This document shows, piece after piece, positions 16,846 to 26,432 of a stretch of 64,000 nucleotides of DNA. Position numbers and translations under genes: made by a program. Every line of letters begins with the position of its first letter. The first letter of the stretch is position 1. The stretch is from assembly GCF_022346995.1 (NCBI RefSeq), contig NZ_JAKRNM010000003.1, positions 310,001 through 374,000 of the forward strand, given 5' to 3'. The DNA is from Paenibacillus sp. ACRRY (GTDB lineage: Bacteria > Bacillota > Bacilli > Paenibacillales > Paenibacillaceae). Under the pieces are notes generated by a model. That model saw nothing but the letters and a program-made list of their open reading frames with translations. It was not told the origin of the DNA and made no database searches.

Positions 16846-17639
16846 AAACACTGGAACCGAAAGTTTATATCGTAGGTGCAGGCCCGGGTGACCCCGAACT
16901 GATTACGGTGAAGGGCTCGAACATTTTGAAAAATGCAGATCTGGTCCTGTACACCGACTCCCTCGTGAACGATGAACTGATTGCGACAGCAAAGCCTGAA
17001 GCAGAAGTGCTGCAAAGCTCCGGTATGGATCTGGAGCAGCAGGTTGAACTCATGTGCGAAGCTACTCGTGCAGGCCGCAGCGTAGCTCGCGTGCATACCG
17101 GTGATCCGGCGATGTACGGCGCAATTCTGGAGCAGATGGTACTGCTGAAACAGCAGGGTGTGGAGTATGAGATTATCCCGGGAGTTAGCTCGGTCTTTGC
17201 TTCGGCGGCAGCCCTCGGAGCGGAACTAACTGTGCCGGAACTAACGCAGACGGTTATTCTGACCCGCGCAGAAGGACGTACACCAGTGCCTGAGCGCGAG
17301 AAGCTGCGTGATCTGGCGTCGCATCACTGTACAGTGGCCCTCTTCCTGAGTGCTACACTGGCGAAAAAAGTCGTGGTTGAATTCCTCGCCGCAGGGTGGA
17401 GCGAAGATACACCGGTGGCAGTTGTGCAGCGGGCGACTTGGCCGGATCAGAAAATTGTACGGACCACGCTCGCCAATCTGGCTGCCGATCTGCGTGCCGC
17501 TGGTATTACGATGCATGCGATGATTCTGGCAGGCTGGGCACTTGATCCCGATCTTGTGAACCGGGATGCCCACCGTTCCAAGCTGTATGACAAGTCCTTC
17601 ACCCATGGTTATCGCAAGGGAGTGAAGTCCGGTGAGTAA
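16842..17639 (+). CDS. cbiF: Cobalt-precorrin-4 C11-methyltransferase CbiF
   Basis: A 265-residue CbiF/CobM with the clear signatures VYIVGAGPGDPELITVKG, ARVHTGDPAMYGAILEQM and IIPGVSSVFASAAALGAELTVPE. It adds the C11 methyl group. It is coupled to cbiL by ATGA and its end overlaps cbiG by 8 bases. Confidence 0.95.
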   Translation: MKTLEPKVYIVGAGPGDPELITVKGSNILKNADLVLYTDSLVNDELIATAKPEAEVLQSSGMDLEQQVELMCEATRAGRSVARVHTGDPAMYGAILEQMVLLKQQGVEYEIIPGVSSVFASAAALGAELTVPELTQTVILTRAEGRTPVPEREKLRDLASHHCTVALFLSATLAKKVVVEFLAAGWSEDTPVAVVQRATWPDQKIVRTTLANLAADLRAAGITMHAMILAGWALDPDLVNRDAHRSKLYDKSFTHGYRKGVKSGE

Positions 17640-18720
17640 TCCGTTTGCAGCCGTTGCTATTACGAAGCATGGCGTGGAGATGGTACGCAATCTGGCTGGA
17701 CAATTCCAGGGTACGGATGTGTATTACATGAGCAAGTTCGCCCGCGGGGATGAAGAAGAGCTGGGTTATCAGCTGTTTGAAGGCTCGGTGAAGCTGATTC
17801 TGCCGGATCTGTTCAAGCGATACAATGGCATCATTCTATTTATTTCTCTGGGAGCGGTGGTCCGCATGATTGCCCCAATTCTGGTGGACAAAAAGGTGGA
17901 TCCTGCGGTGCTGGTCATTGATGACCGCGGAGAGAATGTTATCAGTGTCCTGTCCGGCCATCTCGGCGGGGCGAATGAACTGACTCGTCAGGTTGCAGAA
18001 GTACTCGGTGCACGTGCGGTAATTACAACCGCTTCGGATGTGCAAGGAACGATTCCGGTAGACATGTTCGGACGGGAGCTGGGCTGGATCGTGGACAGCT
18101 TCGACAAGGCTACGCCAGTCAGTGCAGCAGTTGTTAACGAGGAGCCGGTTGCGCTGATTCAGGAGACAGGAGAGCGGAACTGGTGGCGATATAACAAGCC
18201 TGTACCGGATCATATTCGTGTCTTCAGCAGTCTGGAGGAAGCCGAGTCATTTCCGTTCAATGCGGCACTTGTGGTCAGCGACCGCCTGCTCACGGAAGAT
18301 GAACAGACACGTTTTCTAACGAATGGTGTGCTGTATCGACCGAAGAGCCTTGTACTGGGCATGGGCTGCAACCGCGGCACATCTGCTGAAGAACTGGAGC
18401 GGGAGATGCTCACCACATTGGAAGAGTTGTCTCTTTCGGTGAAAAGCGTGCGAAACGTAGCTACCATTGATCTGAAAAAGGATGAAGAAGGCCTGCTGGC
18501 TCTATGCGCCAAATATGACTGGGAACTTGTGACGTATACGCCAGCCGAGCTGAATACTGTCAAGCTTCCCAATCCATCGGAGACAGTTTTTAAATATACC
18601 GGAGCTTACGGTGTGAGCGAGCCTGCGGCATTATTGTCTTCCGGAGCAGACAACTGGCTGTTGGAGAAGAAAAAGAGCGGAAACCTGACGATTTCCGTAA
18701 CGCGAATCCCTTTTGACTAA
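17632..18720 (+). CDS. cbiG: Cobalt-precorrin-5A hydrolase CbiG
   Basis: A 362-residue CbiG, specific to the anaerobic pathway, which opens the delta-lactone and releases acetaldehyde. The N-terminal block (FAAVAITKHGVEMVRNLA), the central ISLGAVVRMIAPILVDKKVDPAVLV with VLSGHLGGAN, and the C-terminal domain with LVLGMGCNRGTSAEEL are all present. The GTG start overlaps cbiF, with AAGGGAGTG upstream. Its presence together with CbiD and CbiX fixes the pathway as the cobalt-early, oxygen-independent route. Confidence 0.95.
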   Translation: MSNPFAAVAITKHGVEMVRNLAGQFQGTDVYYMSKFARGDEEELGYQLFEGSVKLILPDLFKRYNGIILFISLGAVVRMIAPILVDKKVDPAVLVIDDRGENVISVLSGHLGGANELTRQVAEVLGARAVITTASDVQGTIPVDMFGRELGWIVDSFDKATPVSAAVVNEEPVALIQETGERNWWRYNKPVPDHIRVFSSLEEAESFPFNAALVVSDRLLTEDEQTRFLTNGVLYRPKSLVLGMGCNRGTSAEELEREMLTTLEELSLSVKSVRNVATIDLKKDEEGLLALCAKYDWELVTYTPAELNTVKLPNPSETVFKYTGAYGVSEPAALLSSGADNWLLEKKKSGNLTISVTRIPFD

Positions 18721-18775
18721 ACTATAATTTAGAATCATGTGCTTCACGAGATGAAGCCATTATGGTTGATTTAAG

Positions 18776-18800
18776 CCGCATCGTTTATTGGTGCGGTTTT
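18776..18800 (+). terminator. Possible terminator between cbiG and cbiA
   Basis: CCGCATC and GGTGCGG form a 7-base stem with one G-T pair, followed by TTTTGTTAT. It is weaker than other terminators in this window. It may be partial, since cbiA follows on the same strand. Confidence 0.45.
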
Positions 18801-18829
18801 GTTATATCGAAGAAAGGTGGGAATGGATC

Positions 18830-20329
18830 ATGACCATTTCAAATCAACATGCCAGACCAAGGCTGATCATAGCCGGAACGGGAAGTGGTGCAGGAAAAAC
18901 AACGGTGACCCTGGGCCTGATGAAAGCACTGGCCCGGAGCGGAATGAGCGTACAGGGCTTCAAATGCGGACCGGATTATATTGATCCAACCTATCATACG
19001 GCTGTAACGGGCAGAGCATCGCGAAATCTGGATGCATGGATGACCTCTCCGGAATATGTAAGAGAAGCATTTGCCAAAGCGTCAGCGGGACATGATATTT
19101 CCATTATTGAAGGTGTCATGGGTCTGTATGACGGCAAAGATCCCTTAAGTAATACGGGGTCTACTGCGGAGATTGCTCTCGTAACACAGACTCCGGTCAT
19201 TCTGGTCGTGGATGTCCGCAGCATGGCTCGCAGTGCAGCCGCGATCGTGCTTGGTTTTCAGCAGCTGGATCCTGAGCTTAACATCGCTGGTGTCATCGTC
19301 AATCGCTGCGGAAGTGCGGGCCACTACAGTATTGTGAAGAAGGCCATTGAGCAGATGTGCGGCATTCCTGTGGTCGGCTGGCTGAAACGGGAGGAAGACA
19401 TGTCGATTCCCGAGCGTCACCTGGGGCTGGTCCCTGCCATAGAACGTGGAGAATTGGAACCTCTATTCGAGCGAGCTGCGGACGCGCTGCTGGAAGGCAC
19501 CGATCTGGATGCGATTGTTGCCATAGCGAAGGCTGCACCTGCCATAGAAGAGTTAACCATTAACCGTGAGGATGTCTCACCGCAAAAAACAGATCCTATG
19601 TGGACCGATGTTAACTTAAAGAATAGCGAAGACAGCACGGTAGGCCAGCCCGATGAACAAGAGGCTTCGTCACGTCCCGTAATAGCCGTTGCCCGGGATG
19701 CCGCTTTTAATTTCTATTACCCGGACAATCTGGAGCTGCTCGAAGCAGCCGGAGCCCGATTGAAGTATTTCAGTCCTCTTGCAGGAGAAGGCGTACCGCC
19801 AGAAGCGGATGGCATTTATCTTGGCGGCGGCTTCCCGGAGGAGTTTGCTGCTTTGATCGCAGATAACATCTCGTTTCTGGAGGGACTGCGTGAGGCCGTT
19901 CGCAGTGAGATGCCTTTGTTTGCGGAATGCGGGGGTTATATGGTGCTCGCGGAGACATTAACTAATCGAGAAGGGCTAACTTATAACATGGCAGGGATTA
20001 TACCTGCTGGGGTACAGATGCAAGCGAAGCGTGCAGCACTCGGTTATCGTGAGGCTAGAGCTGTAGAGGATTCCTTTTTGCTGAAAAAAGGAGAAGTGAT
20101 CCGGGGCCATGAATTTCATTACTCTACCATGACCTACCAAGAGGAAGGCGACGTTCCCTATGCTTATGAGACTAAGGGATTACGGGGCATGAAGCAGGAG
20201 GGATATGCCAGAGGTAACGTTGTAGCCGGGTATACCCATGTTCATCTTGGTTCTCATCCGGGTGCGGCAGTGAGATGGGTGCAGCATTGTCTGTCATTCG
20301 GGCTGAGAAGAAGTGGTCAGCATATATAA
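18830..20329 (+). CDS. cbiA: Cobyrinate a,c-diamide synthase CbiA
   Basis: A 499-residue amidotransferase that uses ATP and glutamine to amidate the a and c carboxylates of cobyrinic acid. The P-loop is GTGSGAGKTTVTLG near residue 20. The class I glutaminase half has the nucleophile in FAECGGYMVLAE and the histidine region GYTHVHLGSHPG. AAAGGTGGG supports the ATG at 18830 rather than 18788. Residues about 245-285 form a variable hydrophilic insert between the domains. It is the last B12 gene in the window; later steps (cobA, cbiP, cbiB, cobU/S) and cobalt uptake are not here. Confidence 0.94.
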   Translation: MTISNQHARPRLIIAGTGSGAGKTTVTLGLMKALARSGMSVQGFKCGPDYIDPTYHTAVTGRASRNLDAWMTSPEYVREAFAKASAGHDISIIEGVMGLYDGKDPLSNTGSTAEIALVTQTPVILVVDVRSMARSAAAIVLGFQQLDPELNIAGVIVNRCGSAGHYSIVKKAIEQMCGIPVVGWLKREEDMSIPERHLGLVPAIERGELEPLFERAADALLEGTDLDAIVAIAKAAPAIEELTINREDVSPQKTDPMWTDVNLKNSEDSTVGQPDEQEASSRPVIAVARDAAFNFYYPDNLELLEAAGARLKYFSPLAGEGVPPEADGIYLGGGFPEEFAALIADNISFLEGLREAVRSEMPLFAECGGYMVLAETLTNREGLTYNMAGIIPAGVQMQAKRAALGYREARAVEDSFLLKKGEVIRGHEFHYSTMTYQEEGDVPYAYETKGLRGMKQEGYARGNVVAGYTHVHLGSHPGAAVRWVQHCLSFGLRRSGQHI

Positions 20330-20493
20330 AGAACGATTTTTAGATGAGGTGACAAAAGAGAAGATAATCCTGCAAGTGTCGCATCATGAGACTTTGGTCG
20401 TGAAGTTGGGCTTTCCTGTTTACATTTAGAGGTTTTTGCCTGACCATGTGGAATGAATTAAAAGACAGAGTAGCCTGGATAAGGAGGGGAAGC

Positions 20494-21216
20494 ATGGTGA
20501 GAACCGTATGTGTGACCGGGGCAGCCCGGGGACTTGGATTGGCTCTGACGGCACAAATGCTGAAGAGAGGATATACGGTGTATGCTGCGGGCTTGGACAT
20601 GGAGGATTCTGAGGGGATTCGTCTGTTAATGCAAGCTTATCCGAAGCATCTTCGGGTCATCGACCTGGATATTGCCGATGATCTGTCCGTTGCACTGTTT
20701 ACCGAAACCATCAAACTGGATACAGATCGTCTGGATATGCTGATCAATAATGCGGCTATACTAGGGGATATTACGGATCATGTCCGCGGGCCGTTAAACT
20801 TTGCCGAAATGGCAGAGGTATTCAACGTGAATACGCTGGGTTCACTGCGCGTAACTCACGCATTGCTGCCCCTCCTTCTTGCGGGCGCGGGCAAGCTGAT
20901 TGTGGACATCTCATCGGAGGCGGGCAGTATTGAGCAGTGCGACCGACATGGCTGGTTCGCTTACTGCATGTCCAAATCTGCACTAAACATGCAGGCCCGG
21001 CTTGTGCATAATGGGATCAAGGATGAAGGTGGACAGGTCATGCTGATTCATCCCGGTTGGGTGCAGAGCTATATGAGCGGTGAATTGAACACAGCCGCAG
21101 ACCTTACGCCAGAACAATCGGCACAGCATATCGCAGCACTTATTGACCGCCACAAGGATTTTATGGGAGATCAGCCTGCCTATGTAGACTATAAGGGGGA
21201 CGATCTTCCCTGGTAA
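20494..21216 (+). CDS. Short-chain dehydrogenase/reductase
   Basis: A 240-residue classical SDR. VTGAARGLGLAL is the dinucleotide-binding glycine motif, INNAAI the NNAG-type motif, DISSEAG carries the catalytic serine, and YCMSK provides the YxxxK pair. The start at 20494 follows AAGGAGGGG (20480-20488). It stands alone after cbiA with a 164-base gap. The substrate is unknown; a link to B12 is not supported by anything but position. Confidence 0.88.
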   Translation: MVRTVCVTGAARGLGLALTAQMLKRGYTVYAAGLDMEDSEGIRLLMQAYPKHLRVIDLDIADDLSVALFTETIKLDTDRLDMLINNAAILGDITDHVRGPLNFAEMAEVFNVNTLGSLRVTHALLPLLLAGAGKLIVDISSEAGSIEQCDRHGWFAYCMSKSALNMQARLVHNGIKDEGGQVMLIHPGWVQSYMSGELNTAADLTPEQSAQHIAALIDRHKDFMGDQPAYVDYKGDDLPW

Positions 21217-21329
21217 TCTTGTTTATAAAGTGAGTCTACTTCTACACTATAACGGAGAGAGCAGAACCAATCTGGAGAAACGAAGTGCTCGCTGAAAGCT
21301 TTCTATAAGAAAGCTACATCGGAAGCATA

Positions 21330-21400
21330 CGCTTATCCCTAGATTTTCTCATTAATAAAAGAATACAAAAAAATCTAGGGATAACAGCGATCGTAAGATG
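21330..21400. repeat. Large palindrome element, copy 2
   Basis: TTATCCCTAGATTTT (21333-21347) and AAAATCTAGGGATAA (21370-21384) are a perfect 15-base inverted repeat around an AT-rich loop. The right arm continues ACAGCGATCG (21384-21393), identical to the block at 13591-13600 in the B12 operon gap. No gene lies in 21217-21475. The strong stem has no clean T run in either direction, so it is better read as a repeat element than a terminator. Confidence 0.75.
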
Positions 21401-21475
21401 GTTCTGCAATCGGAGTGAAACGGTGTAGAAACTTTTCTCATTTTATATAGGTTTAACATGAAAGGAGTTTTATTA

Positions 21476-22114
21476 ATGGACCATCGTAAAAAGGCGTTGT
21501 TGCTCGGCGATTATACACATCCGGACTGGCATCCGCTGCAGGATGTTGACGCAGAGATCAGCCGTATTTTTCATGATAGCATGACCGTGCAGTGCAGTGA
21601 GAATCGCAATATGCTGCTGCAGGAAAATATATCGGGATTTGATGTATGTATTTCATACATGGACGATTGGAAGGGGAAAGTCTCCCCTCAGCAGACAGCT
21701 GGATTGCTGTCCTATGTGAGCAATGGAGGCGGACTGGTCATTCTACATAACGGGATTTCGCTTCAAAATCGTTATGAACTCAAGCAGATGATCGGTGCGA
21801 AATTCCTGCATCATCCACCGTATGCACCGCTGGAGTTTACCGTAACGGAACATAAACACCCTGTGACCGAGGGGATTACCGGATTCACCATGGAAGAAGA
21901 GCCTTACCTGTTCGAGTTCGGATCATTCGCCGAGACTACGATTCTGCTTGAGTACCAGACTGAAGAGGGACCTAAACCTGCGGCTTGGGCACATACCTAT
22001 GGATTAGGCCGGATCGTGTACCTCATGCCAGGGCATCATGTGCCTTCTTTTGCACACGAATCCTATCGCCAGCTGATTCTGCAGGCAGGCAAATGGGCAG
22101 CGCGCTACGTGTAA
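21476..22114 (+). CDS. ThuA-like (glutamine amidotransferase-fold) protein
   Basis: A 212-residue protein with the ThuA-like layout: KALLLGDYTHPDWHP at the start, FDVCISYMDDWKGKVSPQQ, the loop VSNGGGLVILHNGI, HHPPYAPLEFTVTEHKHPVTEGI, and a closing GLGRIVYLMPGHHVPSFAHESYRQLI. This fold occurs in sugar-utilisation and hydrolase-like proteins, and the biochemical role is mostly unknown. An in-frame ATG at 21458 lies inside the sequence that provides the AAAGGAG ribosome site, so 21476 is chosen. Confidence 0.8.
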   Translation: MDHRKKALLLGDYTHPDWHPLQDVDAEISRIFHDSMTVQCSENRNMLLQENISGFDVCISYMDDWKGKVSPQQTAGLLSYVSNGGGLVILHNGISLQNRYELKQMIGAKFLHHPPYAPLEFTVTEHKHPVTEGITGFTMEEEPYLFEFGSFAETTILLEYQTEEGPKPAAWAHTYGLGRIVYLMPGHHVPSFAHESYRQLILQAGKWAARYV

Positions 22115-22186
22115 CCTGACCGCTTCTTTGTTGTGCTGGGTATAAAGGGTATAATATAGAGATCAACGAAGAGGAGGATGACAAGA

Positions 22187-22567
22187 ATGAGCGATTTGTT
22201 CAAAAAGGCGATCTCATTGGGGTTAGGTCTTACTGTCGTAAGTAAGGAAAAAATCGAAAAAACCGTAGATGATCTGGTCAAGCGCGGGGAACTTGCGCCC
22301 GGTGAATCCAAAGCCTTGGTAGAGCGTCTGATGGAACGTGGCGACGAAGAACAGGGCCAGCTCAAGCGAGTGATTCATGAGCAGGTCAAGCGGGTGCTTC
22401 AGGAAGTAGGCGTACCTTCGGAGAGTGATGTGACCAGTCTGGAACAGCGCGTTGCGGTACTGGAGAAAAAGCTCGCCGAACTGGGCCAAACACCACAGCT
22501 TCAACCAGATGTATCCCCAGCTCCACTTGAAGTTCCTCCTCCGCACAAAGGAAACGAGATCGAGTAG
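22187..22567 (+). CDS. Phasin/PHA granule-like small protein
   Basis: A 126-residue protein. A short amphipathic N-terminus (MSDLFKKAISLGLGLTVVSKEKIEKTVDDLVKRG shared with polyhydroxyalkanoate granule-associated-like proteins) is followed by a charged helical middle, a coiled-coil-like heptad region (about residues 85-105) and a Pro-rich tail. GAGGAGG sits 9 bases before the ATG. Its stop abuts the ATG of the AarF-like kinase, so the two are co-translated. The name reflects family resemblance only; no PHA synthase is in the window. Confidence 0.7.
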   Translation: MSDLFKKAISLGLGLTVVSKEKIEKTVDDLVKRGELAPGESKALVERLMERGDEEQGQLKRVIHEQVKRVLQEVGVPSESDVTSLEQRVAVLEKKLAELGQTPQLQPDVSPAPLEVPPPHKGNEIE

Positions 22568-24238
22568 ATGGCTGTGCGAATTAAACATGTCGGCAGATAC
22601 CGGGAAATTGCCATGGCGCTGGTGCGTCATGGCTTCGGTTATATGGTCGAGGAACTGGGGCTGTTCCAGCTGCTGGCCATACCCCGGCGGTGGATGTCAC
22701 GTGAAGCACACACGACCAAAACGCTGAGTGAACGGATCAGGCTGGTGCTGCAGGAGCTGGGGCCGGCTTTCGTGAAGCTGGGGCAACTGGCAAGCACAAG
22801 GGCGGATCTGCTGCCTGAGCCGGTCATTCGTGAACTGGTGAAGCTGCAGGATCAGGTGCCCCCTTTCTCTTCGGAAACGGCACGGGGGATTTTGGAACAG
22901 GAATTAGATACACCACTGGAGGAGATCTTTTCCCGGTTCGAGGATACCCCTGTGGCTGCAGCCAGCATCGGGCAGGTGCACCTGGGCAAGCTACGAAGCG
23001 GTGAGGCGGTCGCCATCAAGATCCAGCGTCCCGGCATCTCGCGGATTGTACAGCGAGATTTGGACATTTTGCGTGAGCTGACAGCGATGGCGGAGAAGCG
23101 ATGGGACTGGGTGAAGCAGTACCAGATTCCGCAGATGGTAGAGGAGTATGCCCAGGCGCTGATGGCTGAACTGGATTATACCGTCGAAGGGCGGAATACC
23201 GAGAAGATTGCCCAGCAGTACCAGCAGGATAACAAAGTCAAAATCCCTTTAATCTACTGGGATCAGACCTCCTCTCGTGTGTTAACCATGGAATACGTTG
23301 AAGGTATCAAGCTGAATGACCGTGACGAACTGGTCAGACGTGGACATGACCTCAATGACATTGCCCAACGATTGGTGGATTCCTTGTTGAATCAGATCTT
23401 TATTCATGGTTTCTTCCATGCGGATCCGCATCCTGGCAACCTGATGGTGTTAAAAGACGGGCGACTGGCGTTTATCGATTTCGGCATGGTTGGCACTCTG
23501 AGCGATGAGATGAAGCAGCATCTGGCTTCGCTCATCATCGGGTTGATGCGCAAGGATACAGACAGCATGATTCGGGCGATTGAGAAACTGGGCATGATGC
23601 CTGATGACATGGATCTCCGCGGCCTCCATAATGACCTGGACAAGCTGCGCAGCAAATACTATGATATTCCCTTTTCCAAAATCAGCGTGGGTCAGGCACT
23701 TAATGATCTGTTTGGTGTCGCGCAGAGACACCGGGTCGTCATGCCAGCTGACATTGTGCTGTTGGGAAAATCACTGCTCACGATGGAAGGCGTGATCGAA
23801 CATCTGGATCCATCGCTCAGCATTGTGGATATGGCGGAACCCTTCGGCCGGAAGCTGATCAAGGACCGGTTCAGTCCGGGCCGAATCAAGAATAGGCTGT
23901 TCCGCAGTGCGGCAGACATGGCTGAGAGTGTGATCGGATTGCCGGGGCAGCTCCGGCAGCTATCCTCCATTATCAGTAAGGGCAAGCTGCGGCTTGAGGT
24001 CAGCGTACCTGAATTGGAGACACTGATGCGCAGGCTGGATCAGATCAGTAATCGTCTATCCTTCAGTATTGTGCTGCTCGCTTTTTGTATCATTATGGTC
24101 GGACTCATTATTGGTTCCTCAATCAGTCATCAGTCAACGATGCTGTGGGATATTCCGGTCATTGAGATCGGTTTTCTGGTTGCGATTCTGATGGTGGCCT
24201 TCCTGCTCTATTCCATTTTCAAATCGGGAAGATTCTAG
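22568..24238 (+). CDS. AarF/UbiB/ABC1-family atypical kinase
   Basis: A 556-residue membrane-associated atypical kinase. The family motifs are all visible: KLGQLASTRADLLP, AAASIGQVHLGKL with the lysine of VAIKIQRPG, the catalytic HADPHPGNLMV and the metal-binding IDFGMVG. Two hydrophobic helices (about residues 495-550) anchor the C-terminus. UbiB/Coq8 homologues support isoprenoid-quinone synthesis or lipid handling; in a menaquinone-using Gram-positive the exact substrate is not known. It starts directly on the previous stop. Confidence 0.9.
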   Translation: MAVRIKHVGRYREIAMALVRHGFGYMVEELGLFQLLAIPRRWMSREAHTTKTLSERIRLVLQELGPAFVKLGQLASTRADLLPEPVIRELVKLQDQVPPFSSETARGILEQELDTPLEEIFSRFEDTPVAAASIGQVHLGKLRSGEAVAIKIQRPGISRIVQRDLDILRELTAMAEKRWDWVKQYQIPQMVEEYAQALMAELDYTVEGRNTEKIAQQYQQDNKVKIPLIYWDQTSSRVLTMEYVEGIKLNDRDELVRRGHDLNDIAQRLVDSLLNQIFIHGFFHADPHPGNLMVLKDGRLAFIDFGMVGTLSDEMKQHLASLIIGLMRKDTDSMIRAIEKLGMMPDDMDLRGLHNDLDKLRSKYYDIPFSKISVGQALNDLFGVAQRHRVVMPADIVLLGKSLLTMEGVIEHLDPSLSIVDMAEPFGRKLIKDRFSPGRIKNRLFRSAADMAESVIGLPGQLRQLSSIISKGKLRLEVSVPELETLMRRLDQISNRLSFSIVLLAFCIIMVGLIIGSSISHQSTMLWDIPVIEIGFLVAILMVAFLLYSIFKSGRF

Positions 24239-24260
24239 TTACATTAAGGTAGGAGAGAGA

Positions 24261-24306
24261 GCTGTTAATGCTGCTTCTTGGTGAAGGAGCGTTAACGGCT
24301 TTTTTG
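24261..24306 (+). terminator. Intrinsic terminator after the AarF-like gene
   Basis: GCTGTTAATGCT and AGCGTTAACGGC pair over 12 bases with G-T wobbles, followed by six T. Confidence 0.85.
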
Positions 24307-24442
24307 GTCTGGGAAATAATGCAATATCTATAAAACAGATAAACAGAGCATAATCGAGATATATTATAAAAATAAAAGAAATCCAGGGATAATCTAACGT
24401 TTGCGAAGATATAGCCTGTTCGTATAAAAGGATTGTCCTGTC

Positions 24443-24778
24443 TATAATAATAGGTCAGTACATAACGGACCCGGTCTTTCTGAGAGGGGAAGACCAGAGA
24501 CATCATGAGTCAGCTTCTGACGTCTCCCAAGCTCGAACCTGAATGATGTAACAGAATCATGTGGAACGCACTGGAACGGATCTAGCAGGATGCTGCGGAC
24601 TCGGACAACATGCTCCGGATGAAGAGCATCTTATATCAACACGTACAGGCCATGATGCGGAGATAGTGTTCCGCTCTTTTGTGCTGCCCTGTCGTGGTTG
24701 GTCAGTGACGTGCCTAGCTGCTGCATTTCAGGCAATCAACCCAAGGGGTTATAGGTGTAGGAGGAACGGCAAGAATAT
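24443..24778 (+). other. Long structured 5' leader of the SulP transporter gene
   Basis: A TATAAT at 24443-24448 with a poor -35 would start a leader of about 320 bases. It contains GGTCTT/AAGACC, then GAGAC...GTCTC enclosing GTCAG-CTT-CTGAC (24497-24526). A 13-codon ORF (24505-24546, MSQLLTSPKLEPE) begins in the second hairpin, 14 bases after GAGAGGGGA. I could not match it to a known riboswitch. It may be a regulatory RNA or attenuator. Confidence 0.5.
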
Positions 24779-26227
24779 ATGAATACGTTAAAACAACAAT
24801 GGTTCGGCAACATTCGCGGAGACGTGCTGGCAGGTATTACGGTAGCGCTGGCGCTGATTCCGGAAGCTATTGCCTTCTCCATCATTGCAGGTGTCGATCC
24901 GATGGTCGGATTGTACGCATCGATTACGATTGCGATCGTGATCTCGATTGCAGGCGGAAGACCGGGAATGATCTCGGCTGCTACGGGCGCCATGGCGGTG
25001 CTGATGGTTGGTCTCGTCAAGGATTACGGCGTGGAATACCTATTCGCGGCCACGATATTGACAGGAATTATTCAGTTTATTTTGGGGATTTTTAAAGTTG
25101 GGAAGTTCATTACGTTTGTGCCGCACTCGGTACTTACCGGATTTGTAAATGCCCTGGCGATTTTGATCTTCATGGCGCAGCTGACGCATTTTACTGGCGC
25201 GAACTGGATCATGTACGCGATGGTTGCAGGCACACTGGCCATCATTTATATTTTGCCACGGTTTTTCAAAGGCGTTCCGGCCCCTCTCATTGCGATTATC
25301 GTTATGACGATTATTACAGTGGTGTTCCATCTGGATGTGAAGCAGGTTGGCGATATGGGGAATTTGACGAGTACCCTCCCAATGTTCCATGTGCCCAATA
25401 TTGAGTGGTCCTTCAACACGCTGATGATTTTGCTGCCCTATTCATTCACGATGGCGCTGGTAGGTTTGCTGGAATCCCTGCTGACCGCTACCATCGTGGA
25501 TGAGATGACGGAGACCAAGAGCAGCAAAAACCGTGAGGTGCGCGGTCAGGGGATTGCCAACTTCGTTAACGGATTATTCGGCGGCATGGGTGGCTGTGCG
25601 ATGATCGGACAATCCGTCATTAATGTGAAGTCCGGCGGCCGGGGACGGTTGTCCACCTTTACGGCAGGCGCCTTTCTGGCCATCCTGCTGCTGCTGCTCA
25701 GCGGAGTGGTGAAACAGGTACCGATGGGTGCGCTGGTAGGTGTCATGTTTATGGTGTGTATCGGTACGTTTGACTGGAGTTCCGTCAAAAATATTGCACG
25801 TGTTCCCCGCGCAGAGGCCTTCGTCATGGTGGTCACGGTTGTGATCGTCGTCATCACCAACGATCTATCCATCGGTGTATTGGTCGGCGTTGTGCTTAGC
25901 GCCCTGCATTTTGGGTGGAAACAGGCCAAGATTCGTGTTCATGCCATCGATGAACAGGGTCAAAAGGTATACCGTGTTCACGGTCCGTTCTTCTTCGGTT
26001 CTTCATCCCGCTTCGTGGATGAGTTTCATGCCGAGACGGATCCGGAGGAGATCACGATTGATTTTGGCGGATCACATATCTGGGATAACACGGCCGTTGT
26101 TGCCATCGGCAAGGTGAAGTTCAAATATGCGAAACTGGGCAAAACGGTTCATCTCCGAGGCTTGAACGAGGAAAGCTCGCGTTTGCTGGAGAGAAGCGGG
26201 TTTGCGGTCTCACAGAGCCATGGTTAA
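24779..26227 (+). CDS. SulP-family anion transporter with STAS domain
   Basis: A 482-residue SulP/SLC26 transporter for an anion such as bicarbonate or sulfate. It begins with the family segment [35 protein letters not shown], continues with ten or more hydrophobic helices (to about residue 390), and ends with a STAS domain of about 90 residues that includes [17 protein letters not shown]. The length and compact STAS domain resemble bicarbonate-type members, but the substrate is not certain. TAGGAGG lies 14 bases before the ATG, a rather long spacing. Confidence 0.9.
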   Translation: MNTLKQQWFGNIRGDVLAGITVALALIPEAIAFSIIAGVDPMVGLYASITIAIVISIAGGRPGMISAATGAMAVLMVGLVKDYGVEYLFAATILTGIIQFILGIFKVGKFITFVPHSVLTGFVNALAILIFMAQLTHFTGANWIMYAMVAGTLAIIYILPRFFKGVPAPLIAIIVMTIITVVFHLDVKQVGDMGNLTSTLPMFHVPNIEWSFNTLMILLPYSFTMALVGLLESLLTATIVDEMTETKSSKNREVRGQGIANFVNGLFGGMGGCAMIGQSVINVKSGGRGRLSTFTAGAFLAILLLLLSGVVKQVPMGALVGVMFMVCIGTFDWSSVKNIARVPRAEAFVMVVTVVIVVITNDLSIGVLVGVVLSALHFGWKQAKIRVHAIDEQGQKVYRVHGPFFFGSSSRFVDEFHAETDPEEITIDFGGSHIWDNTAVVAIGKVKFKYAKLGKTVHLRGLNEESSRLLERSGFAVSQSHG

Positions 26228-26262
26228 AGGAGATCCATGACCTCTGGAACATGAAATACAAT

Positions 26263-26300
26263 AAAAGGGTGCCGGAACATGTCCGGTACCCTTTTGTTTT
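26263..26300 (+). terminator. Intrinsic terminator after the SulP gene
   Basis: AAAAGGGTGCCGGA and TCCGGTACCCTTTT make a 14-base stem with one wobble around a 5-base loop, followed by GTTTT. Confidence 0.92.
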
Positions 26301-26432
26301 GCTGGACAAACGTGTAAACTACACGGTATGGAGAAAAAGAGCAGACGGACTGATTGCTTTTTGAAAATCCATTTCCGTGGGAAGAATACATGGAAATGGG
26401 CTTATCTAAATGAACATACAGAGGTGTAACGA

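Noticed and set aside
21330..21400. Rho-independent terminator
   Set aside because: The 15-base stem is strong, but neither side has a clean T run, and the ACAGCGATCG flank is shared with another element, so a repeat is more likely.
24561..24782. A 73-codon frame ending in an ATGA overlap with the SulP gene
   Set aside because: The overlap looks like coupling, but the GTG has no ribosome site, the translation is Cys/Arg-rich, and it lies in a structured leader.
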